Origin: CAZART01 sp964487555
GTDB lineage: Bacteria; Bacteroidota; Rhodothermia; Rhodothermales; VXPQ01
Reading direction: 5' to 3'
Assembly: GCA_964487555.1 (NCBI GenBank)
Contig: CAZART010000014.1
Location: 1 to 62,656, forward strand
Length of the DNA: 62,656 nt
Each line of letters starts with the position of its first letter. Position 1 is the stretch's first letter. The notes under the pieces were generated by a model, which saw only the letters and a list, made by a program, of their open reading frames with translations, made no database searches and had not been told where the DNA came from. The position numbers and the translations under genes were made by a program. Of this stretch, positions 33,620 through 42,386 are shown piece by piece.

Positions 33620-33808
33620 TGCCTGGCCGTAGGCGGATCACGCGACCGGCTGAGTCTTAAGACACGACTGGAGGATTCGAGCCATGCGCACATCGTCGGA
33701 TTTTCGATGGGATCCGGAATCGGCAATGACTTTGTCCCTGGCTACCCCGAAAAGAGTGCGTTAATCAAATCTGCGGGCCCGTGGGTTGCGCAGGCCAGCC
33801 GTGTGTAA
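33620..33808 (+). pseudogene. alpha/beta-hydrolase fragment (gene fossil)
   Basis: One forward frame reads SHAHIVGFSMGSGIGNDFVPG from 33680 and continues YPEKSALIKSAGPWVAQAS up to a stop at 33806-33808. AHIVGFSMG is the nucleophile elbow (G-x-S-M-G) of alpha/beta-hydrolases. The following FxxxYPEK..ALI fits the next strand and helix of that fold. Upstream, a short remnant reading GGSRDRLSLKT fits the region before the elbow. An in-frame stop lies at 33617-33619, no start is present, and the C-terminal half is missing. The remnant abuts the DUF4258 gene, which begins 18 nt later. Confidence 0.7.
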
Positions 33809-33826
33809 CCCTAACGGATCAAGAAA

Positions 33827-34150
33827 TTGAGCAAGACGTTCGAGGCGGTGCGTGCGCTGATTGCGCGCGGCGATATCCGGATATCCGCCCACGGGTACGA
33901 TGAACTCGCGGCGGACGATATCCAGGTGCGAGAGGTCGTTGGCGGGCTCGACGAGGCTGTCGTCATCGAGGATTACCCTGACTACCTGAAAGGGCCTTGC
34001 GTGTTGGTTCTCGAGCAGGACCGCGCAGGCCTACCGATCCATGTAGTCTGGGGTATTCCCGCCGGTCAAGCATCACCTGCCGTGGTTGTGACCGCGTATC
34101 GGCCGCATCCGGAACTATGGGACGAGACGTTTTTGAAGAGACGGTCATGA
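33827..34150 (+). CDS. DUF4258 toxin-like protein
   Basis: The 107-residue protein starts at TTG 33827. It has the DUF4258 pattern: ISAHGYDELAADDIQVREVVGGL, then VIEDYP, then LPIHVVWGI, and VVVTAYRPHPELWDETFLKR. The family is a group of small BrnT/RelE-like predicted toxins. Its stop overlaps the start of the next gene (ATGA at 34147), a typical toxin-antitoxin layout. No catalytic residue can be named. It lies directly after an alpha/beta-hydrolase remnant, which suggests insertion into a dying gene. The toxin role is inferred from family and context only. Confidence 0.75.
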   Translation: MSKTFEAVRALIARGDIRISAHGYDELAADDIQVREVVGGLDEAVVIEDYPDYLKGPCVLVLEQDRAGLPIHVVWGIPAGQASPAVVVTAYRPHPELWDETFLKRRS

Positions 34151-34362
34151 ACACGAGGTCGAGCACGAAACTTGTACGCGAAGGGGACCTCATCGCCGAG
34201 GTAGAGGTCAATCTTCTGGAGAGTGAGGCCCCTTGGGCTCCATATCTATCGCTGGATGACGCCTACAGGCTGGATGACGTTCGAGAGGCCCTGAAGTCTG
34301 GGGATTTACGCCGGGCCGCTTCGATCGCTAGTCGCGTGTACCGACTGATGCCGGTTGGGTAG
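34147..34362 (+). CDS. small partner of DUF4258 (antitoxin-like)
   Basis: The 71-residue protein starts at ATG 34147 with a 4-nt overlap with the DUF4258 gene. It has a short strand-rich start (LVREGDLIAEVEVNLLE), then PWAPYLSLDDAYRLDDVREALKSGD and a final RVYRLMPV. I recognise this PYLSLDDAxRLDxVR pattern as the usual companion of DUF4258 proteins. Its helix is too short to be a normal DNA-binding domain, so any regulatory role is unknown. The larger upstream in-frame extension from 33997 overlaps the toxin and is rejected. Confidence 0.75.
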   Translation: MNTRSSTKLVREGDLIAEVEVNLLESEAPWAPYLSLDDAYRLDDVREALKSGDLRRAASIASRVYRLMPVG

Positions 34363-34496
34363 GAGTTAACCGCGTCGAGCGCACGTCCGAGGAGTATGGA
34401 ATGATTTGCCGCTCAGGCGTGTCTTTCTCACGCGCCATACTTTCTTTTCCTACAAACGTCTCGCGAGACAGCTTCTGCTCGTCTGGCGGCTGGTGA

Positions 34497-35420
34497 ATGA
34501 TTGAACTTGTCGGTATGAGAGCCTTCACGCCCACGTCGAAAGCGCGTAGATTTGGGGGCTCCGCCCTTCACGTTGAGGTTGGGCGCTTATCCCTCCACGT
34601 TCAGAGACGCTTCGGGGCCGGCTTTGTCTTTCTCGCGCTCGCTGCGCTTTGCAACAGCGGTTGTGACGTGTTGGACGTGTCCAGGAACGACGTGGCGGGC
34701 CGCATCGATCACGACGTGACGTTCAAACTGGCGGAGGGGCACGTGTTGGGGGCTGCGACGCCCGACGTACCGAAGCTCTTTTTCACGATGCAAACGAAAG
34801 AGATCTTTGGCTGCCTCGGGTATCAAATCCGACATAGCGTAGACCGCGTAGGCGATGCCGTCATCTTGCACGCGCTGGAGATCGAGCACCCGGGCGACGT
34901 CTGTCTCGGGGCCCTCGGTCCGGCGACGGCGCGCTTCGAGGTTTCCCTGCCATCCGGTATCTATGCGCTGGTGCTCGTAAACGGCGAGATACGGGACGAA
35001 TATGTCGTTACGGTCACAGATCGGTACGTGGAGATCAAATCCGGCGAGGCGGCGTGGACCGAACCAGCTGCGACGCTGCAGTGGCGCTATCCTCACAACT
35101 CGTTTGCCTACTACTGCGGCACGACGCTCGACGCGAAGTCCATCTGCACCGAATTTGCGTCGCGTCTCGGGGATCTTCCACTCACGCAGATCGAGGTGCC
35201 GGAATACGGCGAATGGCCCTACCGGCTCCAAAGCCAGGGACATTACTTCGATGCGACGGCCCGATTTTACAGCTATCCTGATGAGGCGACGTGGGAGGCG
35301 GTGAAAGATCGGCTTCGTGCATTCACCCGCGAGCGCATCGTGGGCCAACAAGGCGTCGGACTTACGGTCGAGAATTGGCTGCTCGATGCAGTTAGTTCAT
35401 GGCTGGTTGACAAAAGTTGA
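34497..35420 (+). CDS. hypothetical lipoprotein
   Basis: The 307-residue product has a membrane-anchoring segment followed by a Cys, FLALAALCNSGC at about 45-56, which looks like a lipobox. The part before it (about 44 residues) is too long for a signal, so the true start may be a later codon that I could not identify: no ATG, GTG or TTG falls in the suitable place. After the Cys come beta-rich segments with LFFTMQTKEIFGCLGYQI and YALVLVNGEIRDEYVVTV, and many Cys and Tyr. I do not recognise the family. It stands alone, 134 nt after the antitoxin-like gene, with unusual codon use near the start. Confidence 0.6.
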   Translation: MIELVGMRAFTPTSKARRFGGSALHVEVGRLSLHVQRRFGAGFVFLALAALCNSGCDVLDVSRNDVAGRIDHDVTFKLAEGHVLGAATPDVPKLFFTMQTKEIFGCLGYQIRHSVDRVGDAVILHALEIEHPGDVCLGALGPATARFEVSLPSGIYALVLVNGEIRDEYVVTVTDRYVEIKSGEAAWTEPAATLQWRYPHNSFAYYCGTTLDAKSICTEFASRLGDLPLTQIEVPEYGEWPYRLQSQGHYFDATARFYSYPDEATWEAVKDRLRAFTRERIVGQQGVGLTVENWLLDAVSSWLVDKS

Positions 35421-35609
35421 TCTCAGCAGATCGCCTGTCGTTCGCTGCCGAGATGGCCAGCGGCCTGGCTGTCGAGCTTCCTGCGCTCTCATCTGTCCTT
35501 GATCGAGCCGAAGTAGACGTATATTAGATCCGTACTCCGTCGAACCAGATCTTGAATGGGGACGCTCCGTCTTGACGAGAGCGCCACCTCCGCAAGGGGC
35601 TTGTCCGAC

Positions 35610-36095
35610 ATGAGCGATCCGCTAGCGACTTATCTCAGCGATCACGTCGCAGGGTCGAAAGGGGCCGTCAATCTCCTTCGCTTCCTGCGTGACCATCACG
35701 CCGGCGAACCCGTCGGCCGGTTTGCCGCTGAACTCCTCGTCGACGTGGAGGAGGACCGGGATGTCCTGGAAGATCTTCTGGAGCGCGTCGGCGCGAGACG
35801 TGCCGCCGTTCTGAAGGAGGCCGCTGCGTGGCTGGGCGAAAAGATCGGTCGCCTCAAGCTGCACCGCCGTGCTGGGGAAGGACTCGGAACGCTCATGGCG
35901 CTGGAATCGCTTGCGCTCGGCATTCGTGGCAAGCATGCACTCTGGCGCGCGCTGGCCGCCGCGGCGTCGGCGGATCGCAGGTTGAGCGGTGTGGACTTCG
36001 ATCATTTGATCGCGCGTGCCCGGGCCCAGTACGACAAGGTGGAAGAGCAACGTCTCGATGTAGCGCGGACGATCTTGGGGGACCCCGGCAAGTAA
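35610..36095 (+). CDS. helical hypothetical protein
   Basis: The 161-residue protein is almost entirely alpha-helical. I chose ATG 35610, with AAGGGG about 8 nt before it, rather than an in-frame ATG 18 codons upstream. Segments such as LATYLSDHVAGSKGAVNLL, LLVDVEEDRDVLEDLLERVG and ALESLALGIRGKHALWRALA form repeated amphipathic helices. It looks like a four-helix bundle of ferritin or DinB style, but lacks a clear metal site. This pattern occurs in conserved hypothetical proteins of many bacteria. No partner gene is evident. It is convergent with the TIM-barrel gene at 36223. Confidence 0.65.
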   Translation: MSDPLATYLSDHVAGSKGAVNLLRFLRDHHAGEPVGRFAAELLVDVEEDRDVLEDLLERVGARRAAVLKEAAAWLGEKIGRLKLHRRAGEGLGTLMALESLALGIRGKHALWRALAAAASADRRLSGVDFDHLIARARAQYDKVEEQRLDVARTILGDPGK

Positions 36096-36222
36096 TCGCG
36101 CGCCGCCACGCATCGCGCGCCTATCATCGTAGGCTGTCGCAAATCACGAGCCGGCGCGAGCACGGCAATCGGAACGTGCACGGAGCGTGATCAGGACCTG
36201 AGCAAGGATCTCGGCGGGCGAG

Positions 36223-37164
36223 CTACTCGTCGTAGTCTTCCTTCGACTGATCCCGCACCCGCATCAGCAGATTTCGAGTCGCGCCGACGCCCTGCTCTTC
36301 CGTGAGCGTGTTGCCCTCGTATTCGATGCCGACGTAGCCGCGATAGCCGGAATCGAGCACGATACGCATCATCTTTTCGTAGTCCGTTCGGATCTCGTTG
36401 CCGAGCTCGTCGAATTCGTGCGACTTCGCACTCACCGCCTTTGCGAACGGCATCATCTCCGCCACCCCCTTGTAGCGGTCATACCAGTGGCCACGGTCGA
36501 TCCTGAAGTTGCCGAAGTCGGGGAGCGTCCCGACCCGCGGATGGTCGGCCATCTTCATCACGCCCACCAGCCACGCCCCGTCGCTTGAAAGGCCTCCGTG
36601 ATTCTCGACAATCACGTCGATCCCGGGTCCGTCGGCGTATTCTGCGAGAGCCCGCAGGCCGTCGGCCGCCAGCCGCATCTGCTCCTCGTAGCTGAGCTGC
36701 GGATTGCTGCGCGCGTTCACGCGGATGGAATGGCAGCCGAGAAACTTGGCTGCATCCACCCACTTCTTGTGATTTTCGACGGCCTCTGCCCGATCGGCCT
36801 CCTCGGGCTCCCCAAGATCCCCCTCCCCGTCGATCATGATGAGAAGGCTCGTGACGCCGTTGTCATTCGCACGATCCATCATCTGCCGAAGGTAGGACGT
36901 GTCCTGCGCCTTGTCCCTGAAGAACTGATTGACGTATTCGACCCCGTCGATGCTGAAGCTCCGCGCCGCGCCCGCAAAGTCGAGGTGATCCATGTCTCCC
37001 GCGCGGATGGTCCGATGGAATGACCATTCGGCCAGCGAAATTTTGTAGATCGGATCGGCCATGGGGCGTGCTGCGCCCATCGCCGAAACGGGCGTGCTCA
37101 TCACCGCCAGCCCCCCCGCCGTCAATGCGGCAGACTTCTTGAGAAAATCTCGACGTGAGTTCAT
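36223..37164 (-). CDS. Tat-exported TIM-barrel sugar isomerase/epimerase-like protein
   Basis: The 313-residue protein has a twin-arginine signal peptide (NSRRDFLKKSAALTAGG, 2-18), so it is exported folded. The remaining domain matches AP-endonuclease-2-type TIM barrels such as hydroxypyruvate or sugar-phosphate isomerases. It has ISLAEWSFHRTI, VNQFFRDKAQD, HSIRVNARSN, VIVENHGGLSSDG, GTLPDFGNF and YVGIEYEGN. The Glu in VIVENH and the Asp in LPDFGN would be metal ligands of that fold. Exported members of this group work with Gfo/Idh/MocA oxidoreductases on oxidised sugars. The NupG-like permease gene lies immediately upstream. Confidence 0.87.
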   Translation of the reverse strand: MNSRRDFLKKSAALTAGGLAVMSTPVSAMGAARPMADPIYKISLAEWSFHRTIRAGDMDHLDFAGAARSFSIDGVEYVNQFFRDKAQDTSYLRQMMDRANDNGVTSLLIMIDGEGDLGEPEEADRAEAVENHKKWVDAAKFLGCHSIRVNARSNPQLSYEEQMRLAADGLRALAEYADGPGIDVIVENHGGLSSDGAWLVGVMKMADHPRVGTLPDFGNFRIDRGHWYDRYKGVAEMMPFAKAVSAKSHEFDELGNEIRTDYEKMMRIVLDSGYRGYVGIEYEGNTLTEEQGVGATRNLLMRVRDQSKEDYDE

Positions 37165-37254
37165 GTCACTATCCGTGTAAGTAATAGAGTCGGCTAAGGC
37201 GAAGTTCAGTGCGCGTACTGATCGTCGGACGAAGGGATTCGCACAGTTCGGGCG

Positions 37255-38583
37255 TCACATCCCCTCCTCCGTTGCAGCGGCCGCGGCCACCTCGCCCTCC
37301 CCGGTCTTCCGCACCACCTTATCGCGGAACGTCAATGCGAAGAAAATCATCACGGCCGCCGCGAATGCGGACGGATACACCCAGAACTCCTGCCAGAGCT
37401 GAGCCGATAGCACCTCGGCCGTGCCTTTTAGCGTGTTGTGGAGCGCACCCGCGATCTGGGCACCGATACCTAATCCGATGCCGTAGGTCACGAGGACGAG
37501 AAAACCCTGCGCCTGCCCGCGAATGGCCGGCGTTGATTTCTTGTCGACGTAAATCTGACCGGTTACAAAGAAGAAGTCGTAGCACATGCCGTGCAGGATA
37601 ATGCCGAGGGCGATCATCCAGAAAATTGAAGCCGGCGCTCCAAGCGCGAAGAGCGCGTACCGCAGAACCCAGGCTCCCATTCCCGCGACCAGCATCCACT
37701 TCACACCCAGCCGCACGAAGAAAAACGGCATCAATAGCATGAAGATGACCTCGGACATCTGGCCGAGGGACATCAGAGAAGCCGGGCTGGTGAAAATGTC
37801 ATTGACTAGCCAGCCGGCAAAGCCGGTAAACGTCTGTGCATCGCCCCCGTACAGGGCACTGTTCACGAATATAGGCGCGAAATTGTAATAGGCCGCCAGC
37901 GGGATACTTATGAGCAGCGAGCTGACGATGAATACGTAGAAGGACTTGCTGCCGAGGTGCTTCAGCGCGTCGATACCGACGATGCTGCGAACGGAGACCT
38001 TCTCGCCCGCCGCGGGCGGCGGAGTGTGGGGTAACGTGAAGCTGTAGAGCCCCAGAACTATACTGGCAACCCCTGTCGTGTAGAGCGGCCATACCGTTTC
38101 GTCCGGAACTTCACCGACCACTATGGCTCCCAAAACCAGGCTTATGAACAGTCCGGCGACGATCCATCCGATCGTGCCGAACACGCGAATCATCGGAAAT
38201 TGCTTCTCCTGATCCTCGATGTGGTGAAACGCGAGTGAGTTGGCAAGCCCGAGCGTGGGCATGTAGCACAAGTTGTAGGCCAGTAGCAAGAGGATGAAGA
38301 GTGTGGGCGCCCCCGTTGCCGCGGGAACGAAAAACATGATGACTCCTCCGAGAAGGTGAAGCGTTCCCAGGACCCTTTCGGTCGGGAAGAATCGGTCGGC
38401 TACCAGGCCGAGAAAGAAGGGGGCGACAATGGCGGCGATAGGGTTTACGGTATACGGCCATTGCGTGAGATCCCCCATTCCATGGGCAACCATGTAGTTG
38501 CCGATAGTTACGTACCACGCGCCCCAGACGAAGAACTCCAGAAACATCATCGCGCTGAGTCGCGCGGTCATCGATCGGATCAT
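37255..38583 (-). CDS. NupG-type nucleoside/sugar MFS permease
   Basis: The 442-residue protein has twelve predicted membrane helices. Its start reads ARLSAMMFLEFFVWGAWYV, very like the nucleoside:H+ symporter group (NupG/XapB). Other group motifs are PYTVNPIAAIVAPFFLGLVADRFF and YMPTLGLANSLAFHHI, with IRVFGTIGWIVAGL later. This branch in Bacteroidota often accompanies Tat-exported sugar oxidoreductases and TIM-barrel genes, and may carry oxidised sugars rather than nucleosides. Its 5' region (38584-38706) contains G-rich runs on the coding strand that could form a quadruplex. The start codon is ATG 38583; a start four codons later is also possible. Confidence 0.87.
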   Translation of the reverse strand: MIRSMTARLSAMMFLEFFVWGAWYVTIGNYMVAHGMGDLTQWPYTVNPIAAIVAPFFLGLVADRFFPTERVLGTLHLLGGVIMFFVPAATGAPTLFILLLLAYNLCYMPTLGLANSLAFHHIEDQEKQFPMIRVFGTIGWIVAGLFISLVLGAIVVGEVPDETVWPLYTTGVASIVLGLYSFTLPHTPPPAAGEKVSVRSIVGIDALKHLGSKSFYVFIVSSLLISIPLAAYYNFAPIFVNSALYGGDAQTFTGFAGWLVNDIFTSPASLMSLGQMSEVIFMLLMPFFFVRLGVKWMLVAGMGAWVLRYALFALGAPASIFWMIALGIILHGMCYDFFFVTGQIYVDKKSTPAIRGQAQGFLVLVTYGIGLGIGAQIAGALHNTLKGTAEVLSAQLWQEFWVYPSAFAAAVMIFFALTFRDKVVRKTGEGEVAAAAATEEGM

Positions 38584-38681
38584 GATGCTGTGCCGTCCAT
38601 GAGGAATGTTGCTGCGTTCGAAAGTAATTATTGCCGCACTGACCTACCACCCTGCCTCACCCACCCACCTACCCCACCGCG

Positions 38682-38706
38682 CCCTTCCCCTTCCCCTTCC
38701 CCTTCC
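38682..38706 (-). repeat. potential G-quadruplex run (GGGGAA tandem)
   Basis: The minus strand reads four G tracts of three or four G separated by AA between 38702 and 38682. A second G-rich cluster (GGGGTAGGTGGGTGGGTG) lies at about 38659-38676. On the plus strand it is a CCCCTT repeat. It lies directly after the stop codon of the amidohydrolase gene (38707) and about 100 nt before the MFS start, on the coding strand of both. If transcribed, it would be an RNA quadruplex in the leader of the permease message. Confidence 0.75.
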
Positions 38707-39912
38707 TCACCTGCACTCCGCACTCACCGCGACACCGCCGACAACCACCGCGCAAACGTGCGTCGTATATTCGAACGGGTCGCCGTCATATAATACGACG
38801 TCCCCGTCTTTGCCCGCTGCGAGCGAGCCGACACGGTCGTCGACACCGATAATCCGGGCGGCATCGATGGTAATCGCTGCAAGTGCCTCTTCAAAGGTCA
38901 AACCGTTGGCCGCGGCGAGCGCGGCCTCGAAAAGAACGACCCGCGTCTTCGGGACGTATCCTTCGAATCCGCTTTGCAAGGCCAGCGGAATCCCCGCCTG
39001 CCGGAGCATCGCGGCGGTCTCGAACGTGATGTTCTCCATCTCGTCGGATGCCCGGGCCATGGTCGGATGCAGAATGACCGGTACTCCGGCCGCCTTGATT
39101 TCATCTACCAGCAAATAGGACTCGGCGGCCCCGTCGAGAACGAGTCGGAAGCCGAATTCTTCGGCCAGACGCAGCGCCGACATGATCTCGGTGGCTCGCT
39201 GCGCCGTGATCAGTGCCGGAATCTCACCATCGAGCACGCGGATGAGGATTTCCTTGTCGAGCTCGCGTTCCTCGGGGTCCTCCTCTAGCCGGTAGGCCTG
39301 CGCCTCGACGAGAGCCTGGCGGATCATCGCAACGCCCTTCGCCCGCGTCCCGGGCGTCTTGAAGTTCTCCTCGATTGACGGACCCAGCGTAAACGCTACC
39401 ATCGCCGTAGAATCCACCAGCACCTCGGAGATGGTCCGGCCGCTCGTCTTCGCGACCATCGTCTGACCGCTGATGAGCGCGCCCGGTCCGTGGCCCGTGT
39501 GCACCGTAGTCACGCCGAGATTCCGCACCCACTCGACGAGGTCCTCGCGCGGATTGTACGCGTCGATCGCCCGAAGCTCAGGTTGAATCGGATCCGACGT
39601 TTCGAGCTGATCCTGATCGTGATAATAGTTGTAGATGCCGGCGAGGCCGACCACGGAATGGGCATCCACAAGCCCGGGTGTGACGACGTTCGCCGTCAGC
39701 GTCTCTACGCCGCTCGGCACGCGGATTCGAGAGGCCGGACCTACCGACTCGATCTTGCCGTCGCGGATGAGAACGACGCCGTCGGAGATGGCTTCGCCTT
39801 CCATGGTATACACGATGTCACCGCGAACGGCGATGTCTTGCGAGACGGCGGTCGGGGAGACGACGAATGCGGCGAGGCCCGCCACCATCAGGGTAACCGC
39901 GTAGCGGATCAT
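38707..39912 (-). CDS. amidohydrolase paralogue with degenerate metal site
   Basis: The protein has 401 residues from the start at 39912, where a signal peptide (IRYAVTLMVAGLAAF to VSQ) fits the family. The longer start at 39948 is less likely. It has the N-terminal beta domain (VLIRDGKIESVGP) and barrel of imidazolonepropionase-like amidohydrolases, and the C-terminal DRVGSLAAGKDGDVVLYDGDP. At the metal motif it reads VDAHSVVGLAG, so the second His of HxH is replaced by Val. VILHPTM retains a His, but the later HxxD-type site reads ALQSGFEGY. Catalysis by the usual two-metal mechanism is doubtful. It lies beside an intact paralogue. Confidence 0.88.
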   Translation of the reverse strand: MIRYAVTLMVAGLAAFVVSPTAVSQDIAVRGDIVYTMEGEAISDGVVLIRDGKIESVGPASRIRVPSGVETLTANVVTPGLVDAHSVVGLAGIYNYYHDQDQLETSDPIQPELRAIDAYNPREDLVEWVRNLGVTTVHTGHGPGALISGQTMVAKTSGRTISEVLVDSTAMVAFTLGPSIEENFKTPGTRAKGVAMIRQALVEAQAYRLEEDPEERELDKEILIRVLDGEIPALITAQRATEIMSALRLAEEFGFRLVLDGAAESYLLVDEIKAAGVPVILHPTMARASDEMENITFETAAMLRQAGIPLALQSGFEGYVPKTRVVLFEAALAAANGLTFEEALAAITIDAARIIGVDDRVGSLAAGKDGDVVLYDGDPFEYTTHVCAVVVGGVAVSAECR

Positions 39913-39981
39913 AAGAATAGGTTTCGAACGGTCGCAGATACGATGCACGGCGGAAAAATGGAAGGAGAAAGCATGTAGAGA

Positions 39982-41286
39982 TCAGTGCACACCATGGTGA
40001 TCGAAGGCGGCACCTTCAAAAACGCCGTAGCCGCCGATGGCGTACTTGCGGTCCTCCGGATCAGCGAAATCGAAGAGCTTCTCGCCCTCCACCCACGTTT
40101 GCTCGACGCGGGAATAGACACTCAGCGGATCGCCGCTAAGCAGAATGAAATCCGCGTCCTTCCCCGGTTCCAGCGAGCCTATGCGGTCAGCCATACCGAG
40201 CATCCGGGCGCCGGCAAGCGTCGTCGCCTCGAGCGCCTTCCCGCGGGTCATACCTGCCCGCACGCCGAAGGCCGCCGAACGCAAAAACAGGCGCGAGTCG
40301 GTGATGTAGTCGTCGGTATGGTAGGCGACCTCCGCTCCCGCTTCCTCCAGAGCAACGCCGTTCATCCACGCAATCTCAGATGCCTCGAGCTTTCCGCCCG
40401 GCGCGTCGAGCACGATGATGGATGACGGGACACCCGCCGCCGCGATCTCATCCGCGACCTTCCAGGCCTCGCTCACGTGATGCAGCACGACGCGGAAGCC
40501 GAACTCGTCCTTCAGCCGAAGGACCGTGAGGATGTCGTCGTGTCGGTGCGTATGGAAATGGACGATGCGCCGCCCGTCCAGCACCTCCAGTAGCGCCTCT
40601 TTTCCGAGGTCGCGATCCGGTGCCGAATTCGACGCATCGTTCTCCGCCGCGGCCAGCTGATCACGATAGGTGAGTGCATCTACGAACAACTGCCGCGCCA
40701 GCGCGGCACTGCGCGCCCGGGTGCCGGGAAAGGGCCCTGCCTCCGAGCGAATCGAGTTCGTTCCGTTGGCCATCTTCATTCCGCCGCAGACATCGGTGAT
40801 CGGATCTTCGCAAAACAGCATATCATCGATAATCCGCGCGTCGCGTAGCTTCAGATAGGCCGTCTGGCCGCTCATCAGGTGGCCGGAGCCCGACATCACG
40901 TTGACCGTCGTGATGCCGCCGGCGCGGGCGCGCTGGATCGAATGATGCCGCACGTCGATCGCGTCGATCGTACGAATGCCCGGATGCAGCGGCGCCGAGC
41001 TATCGCCTCCCTCAACCCGTCCGAGGTGCGAATGCGTATCCACGAGACCCGGCATGATCACCTTGCCCGTAACGTCGTGTTCCACGGCGCCGCTCGGGAT
41101 CGGCACGCTTCCTGACGGGCCGACCGCCGAGATCCTCCCCTCATGGATGACGAGAACGCCGTTCTCGATGGGGCCGTCGGATATCGGATAAAGCAAGGCC
41201 CCGCGAAAGACGTGGGCTTGGCTCTGCGCGAATACCGCGACAGGAAGCGCGACCAGGAGCACCAGAAATGGTATTCTCGAAAGCAT
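39982..41286 (-). CDS. exported imidazolonepropionase-like amidohydrolase
   Basis: Starting at ATG 41286 the protein has 434 residues and a signal peptide (MLSRIPFLVLLV to FAQSQ). The longer start at 41340 lacks it at its N terminus. Metal-site motifs are complete: LVDTHSHLG (HxH), HFHTHRHDDI, VVLHHVSEA and EVAYHTDDYI (with Asp). The C-terminal DRIGSLEPGKDADFILLSGDP is the usual end of the amidohydrolase barrel-plus-beta domain. The family hydrolyses amide bonds of ring compounds or isoAsp dipeptides; the substrate is unknown. The degenerate paralogue follows 69 nt downstream. The two resemble each other throughout. Confidence 0.9.
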   Translation of the reverse strand: MLSRIPFLVLLVALPVAVFAQSQAHVFRGALLYPISDGPIENGVLVIHEGRISAVGPSGSVPIPSGAVEHDVTGKVIMPGLVDTHSHLGRVEGGDSSAPLHPGIRTIDAIDVRHHSIQRARAGGITTVNVMSGSGHLMSGQTAYLKLRDARIIDDMLFCEDPITDVCGGMKMANGTNSIRSEAGPFPGTRARSAALARQLFVDALTYRDQLAAAENDASNSAPDRDLGKEALLEVLDGRRIVHFHTHRHDDILTVLRLKDEFGFRVVLHHVSEAWKVADEIAAAGVPSSIIVLDAPGGKLEASEIAWMNGVALEEAGAEVAYHTDDYITDSRLFLRSAAFGVRAGMTRGKALEATTLAGARMLGMADRIGSLEPGKDADFILLSGDPLSVYSRVEQTWVEGEKLFDFADPEDRKYAIGGYGVFEGAAFDHHGVH

Positions 41287-41554
41287 GACGGGCGGTGTGG
41301 GATGATTCGAACGGACCTGAAAATAAGAGCCTGCGACCAATATTCAATCTCGTTCCGCGCCGCAATCCGTTTGCGTGACCCTTCTATTGTTCCGGCACAT
41401 GTGTAAGGATCCGGATGATCCTTCCACAATGCTGTAACCGATGCTGGTCGTGCGGATAGCTCTAAAGGAGGACGCGTTCTATCACTTGATCATAGCGGTG
41501 GCGTACTTGATCTTAGCGATATCTGCCTTGAGATCACCGGAAACGGAGATTGCC

Positions 41555-42337
41555 ATGAATAGAATAGCGGGACGCCTCCATCCCTCAATTCCAAAATCGC
41601 CTGAAGACGCGGCCTCATCGAGCCGTGAGTGGCGGCGTCCCGGGTCGTGGTGCCAAAGACGTCGCGAGCTCCTTATGCTGACGAGCATCGCATCACTCAC
41701 GCTGATGCTCGTCCTCGCGAAGCTCCCCGCAGGAAGCACCTTCTTCACATCGGACGAACGAGACGCCTACCTGGTGCCCCCGAGCCATTTAACGGAGTCG
41801 TTGCCGCTGATCACGGCCCAGGAAATCCTGTCCAAAAATCTGCAGCGGCCGGTGGAGCGCTTTCAGCCGGACGAGGTATTGCCCGAAAGCGACCTCATCC
41901 CTGATGAGCTGACGGAAGTCGACCTCGCACGTCCCGGCATAGAGGCCCCGGTCGCTCACCGACATCCTACCACCGTTGCATCGTTGAAGCTGCACGATCT
42001 TGCCAAGACCGCCAGATTCATGCAGACGGCCATCAGAGCACCCGTCGTAGACGATCCGCCAAAGCTTCGCATCGGTTCGCTGCTCATCGAGTATCCGATG
42101 TCGGCCCTGAAGAAGGCCGTCGAAGGCCTCGTCATTGTCCGCTTCACGGTTGAAACGGACGGGCGGGCGTATGGAATAAACGTGGTGAGCGGACTCGAGC
42201 CGGCGTGCGACGCCGCCGTCGTAGACGCGCTGCGAGACGCACGCTTCGTTCCCGGCAAATTCGGCGGCCGGAACGTGCCCGCCCTTTCGCAATTGGCCGT
42301 TCGATTCCGTATCGACGACGGCTCAGGCTTCTATTAA
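41555..42337 (+). CDS. TonB-like energy transducer
   Basis: From ATG 41555 (CGGAGA before it) the protein has 260 residues. It has one membrane anchor (MLTSIASLTLMLVLAKL), a linker and a C-terminal TonB domain. The latter reads KKAVEGLVIVRFTVETDG, INVVSGLEPACDAAVVDALRDARF and PALSQLAVRF. TonB transfers proton-motive force to outer-membrane receptors. The periplasmic linker is short and has no Pro-rich repeats. In-frame ATG 41441 would add 38 residues without obvious function. No TonB-dependent receptor gene lies next to it. It ends 49 nt from the stop of the oxidoreductase on the other strand. Confidence 0.8.
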   Translation: MNRIAGRLHPSIPKSPEDAASSSREWRRPGSWCQRRRELLMLTSIASLTLMLVLAKLPAGSTFFTSDERDAYLVPPSHLTESLPLITAQEILSKNLQRPVERFQPDEVLPESDLIPDELTEVDLARPGIEAPVAHRHPTTVASLKLHDLAKTARFMQTAIRAPVVDDPPKLRIGSLLIEYPMSALKKAVEGLVIVRFTVETDGRAYGINVVSGLEPACDAAVVDALRDARFVPGKFGGRNVPALSQLAVRFRIDDGSGFY

Positions 42338-42386
42338 AAACCGAAACGTGTGCAGGTAGAGTGATCGCGCAGCCGCAGCCGGGTCG

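Noticed and set aside
33439..33660. 73-codon forward open frame
   Set aside because: No start support or conserved pattern; it partly overlaps the hydrolase fossil in a different frame.
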